Assembly (NCBI RefSeq): GCF_000230975.2
Contig: NC_021172.1
Span: forward strand, 2,914,001 to 2,978,000
Length of the DNA: 64,000 nucleotides
Direction of reading: 5' to 3'
From: Hyphomicrobium denitrificans 1NES1
GTDB lineage: Bacteria > Pseudomonadota > Alphaproteobacteria > Rhizobiales > Hyphomicrobiaceae
Below the pieces are notes generated by a model. The model worked only from the letters and a program-made list of their open reading frames with translations. It did not search any database and had not been told where the DNA came from. Shown piece after piece: positions 62,190-64,000 of this stretch. Position 1 is the stretch's first letter. The number at the start of each line of letters is the position of its first letter. Position numbers and translations under genes: made by a program.

Positions 62190-63279
62190 CCGCTTTCCCG
62201 GACGCGCAGAGCCCGCGATTCCTATGCCGGGCTACGATCCCTACGACGAGCCGACGACGATGGTGCCGACGGAACCGGCCTATGCGCGCCAGGGTCTTTC
62301 CGGCGCGCATGCGCCAGCGGGAGAGCCAACAAGCGACCTTTACGTTCCGACACGCAGCAGCGATCGCGGACGCAAGATGAAGGTCACGGCGCCCGTCGTG
62401 CCGCCCGGCTCCGTGACCGGCCGCTCCTTGACGCTCGTCATCGCGATTATGTGCTTTCTCGCCTGTCTCACGGCCGGCGCGGTCTGGATGATCAAGGAAT
62501 CGTCGGACGCTTGGCTTAAAGACATATCGAGCGAGGTGACCGTTCAGGTAACACCGCAGGAGAGCGGCGATACGGACAAGGCCGTCGCCGACGTCGTGAG
62601 CTATCTGCGGAAGCAGCGCGGGATCGCAAACGTCCGGGCCTTGAATCTCAATGAATCCGCAGATCTCCTGCAACCTTGGCTCGGCTCGGGAGATGCGCTC
62701 AAGTCGCTACCCGTGCCGCGCCTCATCGCGGTTGAGGTCGACCGGACGCAACCGCCGAATCTCGCCGAGATTGGCGGCGCTCTCGGCCGCGATTTCAAAG
62801 GCGTCTCGCTCGACGATCATCGCCGCTGGCAGCAGCAAATCCGCGCAGTGACCCGGTCTCTGGCATTGGGCGGTCTTGCCATCCTCGCGCTCGTTGCCGC
62901 CGCAACGACTGCGATCATCGTGTCCGCGACGCGCAGCGCCATGGCGTCGAACCGCGAGATCGTCGAAGTGCTGCACTTCGTCGGCGCCACCGACAAGTTC
63001 ATATCGCGAGAATTCGAAAAGCATTTCCTGCGCCTTGGGATAAAGGCGGGAATCGTCGGCGCGACGTGCGCGATGGTCGTCTTCATGAGTATGCCTGCAT
63101 TAACGGAACTTCTCGGCGGCGGCGCCGTCAGCGCCGTAGAGATGCAGCGACTTGTCGGCACCGGCGCGCTCGACGCGCTCGGCTACCTCATCCTCGGCCT
63201 TGTGGTCATCATCATTGCAGGACTTTGCATGGGCACCTCGCGGGTCGGCGTTCACCGTATCCTGAATGGCAAGCACTGA
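62173..63279 (+). CDS. ftsX: Cell division protein FtsX
   Basis: 368 residues from ATG 62173, inside the end of ftsE. A long polar N-terminus (about 1-80, Pro/Thr-rich) precedes helix 1 (about 85-105). The periplasmic loop (about 106-220) has EVTVQVTPQE and the FtsX/ECD fold. Three more helices follow (about 235-255, 290-310, 340-360) with AMASNREIVEVLHFVGATDKF, the conserved cytoplasmic FtsX motif. It is the membrane partner of FtsE. Confidence 0.93.
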   Translation: MSGSSSRFPGRAEPAIPMPGYDPYDEPTTMVPTEPAYARQGLSGAHAPAGEPTSDLYVPTRSSDRGRKMKVTAPVVPPGSVTGRSLTLVIAIMCFLACLTAGAVWMIKESSDAWLKDISSEVTVQVTPQESGDTDKAVADVVSYLRKQRGIANVRALNLNESADLLQPWLGSGDALKSLPVPRLIAVEVDRTQPPNLAEIGGALGRDFKGVSLDDHRRWQQQIRAVTRSLALGGLAILALVAAATTAIIVSATRSAMASNREIVEVLHFVGATDKFISREFEKHFLRLGIKAGIVGATCAMVVFMSMPALTELLGGGAVSAVEMQRLVGTGALDALGYLILGLVVIIIAGLCMGTSRVGVHRILNGKH

Positions 63280-63434
63280 TATCTGTCGGGCACATGACCA
63301 AGGGGCTTGCGACGATCGGCGAAATGCGAAATGAGAATGCGACTTGCCCGGGACATCCCGACCGACCCAACGGCGAGAGTCCGGGGAGCCCGTCGACGAC
63401 TTAATTTTCGCATCATTCGCGACCGCGACCTGCA

Positions 63435-64000
63435 ATGAAGGCACTGTTGAAAATCTTTGTTCTGCTGCTGGCGCTCGGGATCGGGGCGCTCGTCTTCGGA
63501 TTCGTGCTTTTCTCGGTGTCGGTGACACGCGACGACGTCGGCGGCTGGGACAAGGCGGACGGCATCGTGGTTCTGACCGGCGGCGACCTCAGAGTCGAAG
63601 CGGGCGCCAAGCTGATGAATGAAGGCCGGGCCAAGCGGCTGTTAATCTCAGGAGTCAATCGGAAAGTCAGGCGCGAAGAGATGCAACGGCTTCTCGGTCT
63701 CGACGCAAAGACTTTCAACTGCTGTGTCGATCTCGGCTACGAGGCGCTCGACACCGTCGGCAATGCCGACGAAACGCGCACGTGGGCCAAAAACAACAAC
63801 TATACCAAGCTGATTATCGTGACGTCGCGCTATCACATGCCGCGAAGCCTCGCCGAGCTTGCGCTCGTCATGCCGAACGTTACGCTCATTCCCTATCCCG
63901 TTACGCCGCGGCATTTTCCCGAGACCGCCTGGTGGTTGCACACGACGACGACGCGCGTTCTCGTCTCCGAATATTTGAAGTATTTGCCGGCTGTTGCACG
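63435..64000 (+). CDS. YdcF/SanA-family (DUF218) protein, partial at window end
   Basis: The ATG at 63435 opens a frame that runs to the last base without a stop, at least 188 residues. An N-terminal membrane helix (about 5-28, LLLALGIGALVFGFVLF) is followed by the DUF218 domain: DGIVVLTGGDLRVEAGAKL, RLLISGVNRKV, ETRTWAKNNNYTKLIIVTSRYHMPR. In this family such sequences act in envelope or peptidoglycan precursor homeostasis (ElyC/SanA). It is 155 bases after ftsX on the same strand. The C-terminus is cut by the window end. Confidence 0.88.
   Translation, partial: MKALLKIFVLLLALGIGALVFGFVLFSVSVTRDDVGGWDKADGIVVLTGGDLRVEAGAKLMNEGRAKRLLISGVNRKVRREEMQRLLGLDAKTFNCCVDLGYEALDTVGNADETRTWAKNNNYTKLIIVTSRYHMPRSLAELALVMPNVTLIPYPVTPRHFPETAWWLHTTTTRVLVSEYLKYLPAVA

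Overview
The window looks like chromosomal DNA of a high-G+C alphaproteobacterium of the Hyphomicrobiales (Rhizobiales), plausibly a Hyphomicrobium-like methylotroph relative. This is inferred from codon usage, from gene orders typical of that group (ffs-dnaX-ybaB-recR; pheA-kdsB opposite a membrane-anchored cytochrome c; hpt next to ftsE-ftsX; recR/def/fmt/truA close together) and from the protein families. No database search was possible, so the genus is a guess.

Layout. 1-75: the last codons of a gene entering from the left. 0.15-6.2 kb (minus strand): a type I secretion cassette of HlyD adaptor and ABC exporter, preceded in the same transcript by two related low-complexity, repeat-rich proteins that are probably its exported substrates. 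6.5-9.7 kb: a small unknown protein, a two-CBS-domain protein and a ThDP-dependent 2-keto acid decarboxylase. 9.7-14 kb (minus): an AaeXAB-like efflux operon (FUSC, DUF1656, HlyD) followed by a patatin phospholipase. 14.3-21.1 kb (plus): mgtE, a two-gene RND efflux pump and folE. 21.1-32.3 kb (minus): housekeeping genes truA, fmt, def, an epimerase, a MATE exporter, recR, ybaB, dnaX, the SRP RNA gene ffs, an SDR, pheA and kdsB. 32.5-43.7 kb (plus): cytochrome c, a complete Yej-type oligopeptide ABC importer with two tandem binding proteins, a GST and an OmpA-family protein.

The most interesting segment is 44,585-46,638. I read it as a complete IS1595-family transposable element. It has inverted terminal repeats (17 of 19 inner positions identical) and an 8-bp direct repeat placed exactly 6 bp outside the matched repeat at both ends. 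Its transposase promoter has its -35 box inside the left repeat. On the opposite strand it carries two passenger genes: a proteasome beta-subunit-like threonine protease that keeps Thr1/Asp17 spacing directly after the initiator Met, and an overlapping 68-residue protein of unknown function. This is the best candidate here for an undescribed system.

46.7-56.3 kb holds a pentapeptide-repeat protein, an AsmA protein, an S-adenosylmethionine decarboxylase homologue that has lost the serine needed to form the pyruvoyl cofactor, a DUF1801 protein, an MFS exporter, a CoA-transferase and an HtrA-like protease without an obvious signal peptide. 56.4-64 kb holds an Mrp ATPase fused to DUF971, molybdenum cofactor genes (mobA, mobB, moaA), a CpdR-like receiver, hpt, ftsE, ftsX and the start of a YdcF-family gene cut by the window end. 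No tRNA, rRNA 16S/23S/5S or CRISPR array was seen.
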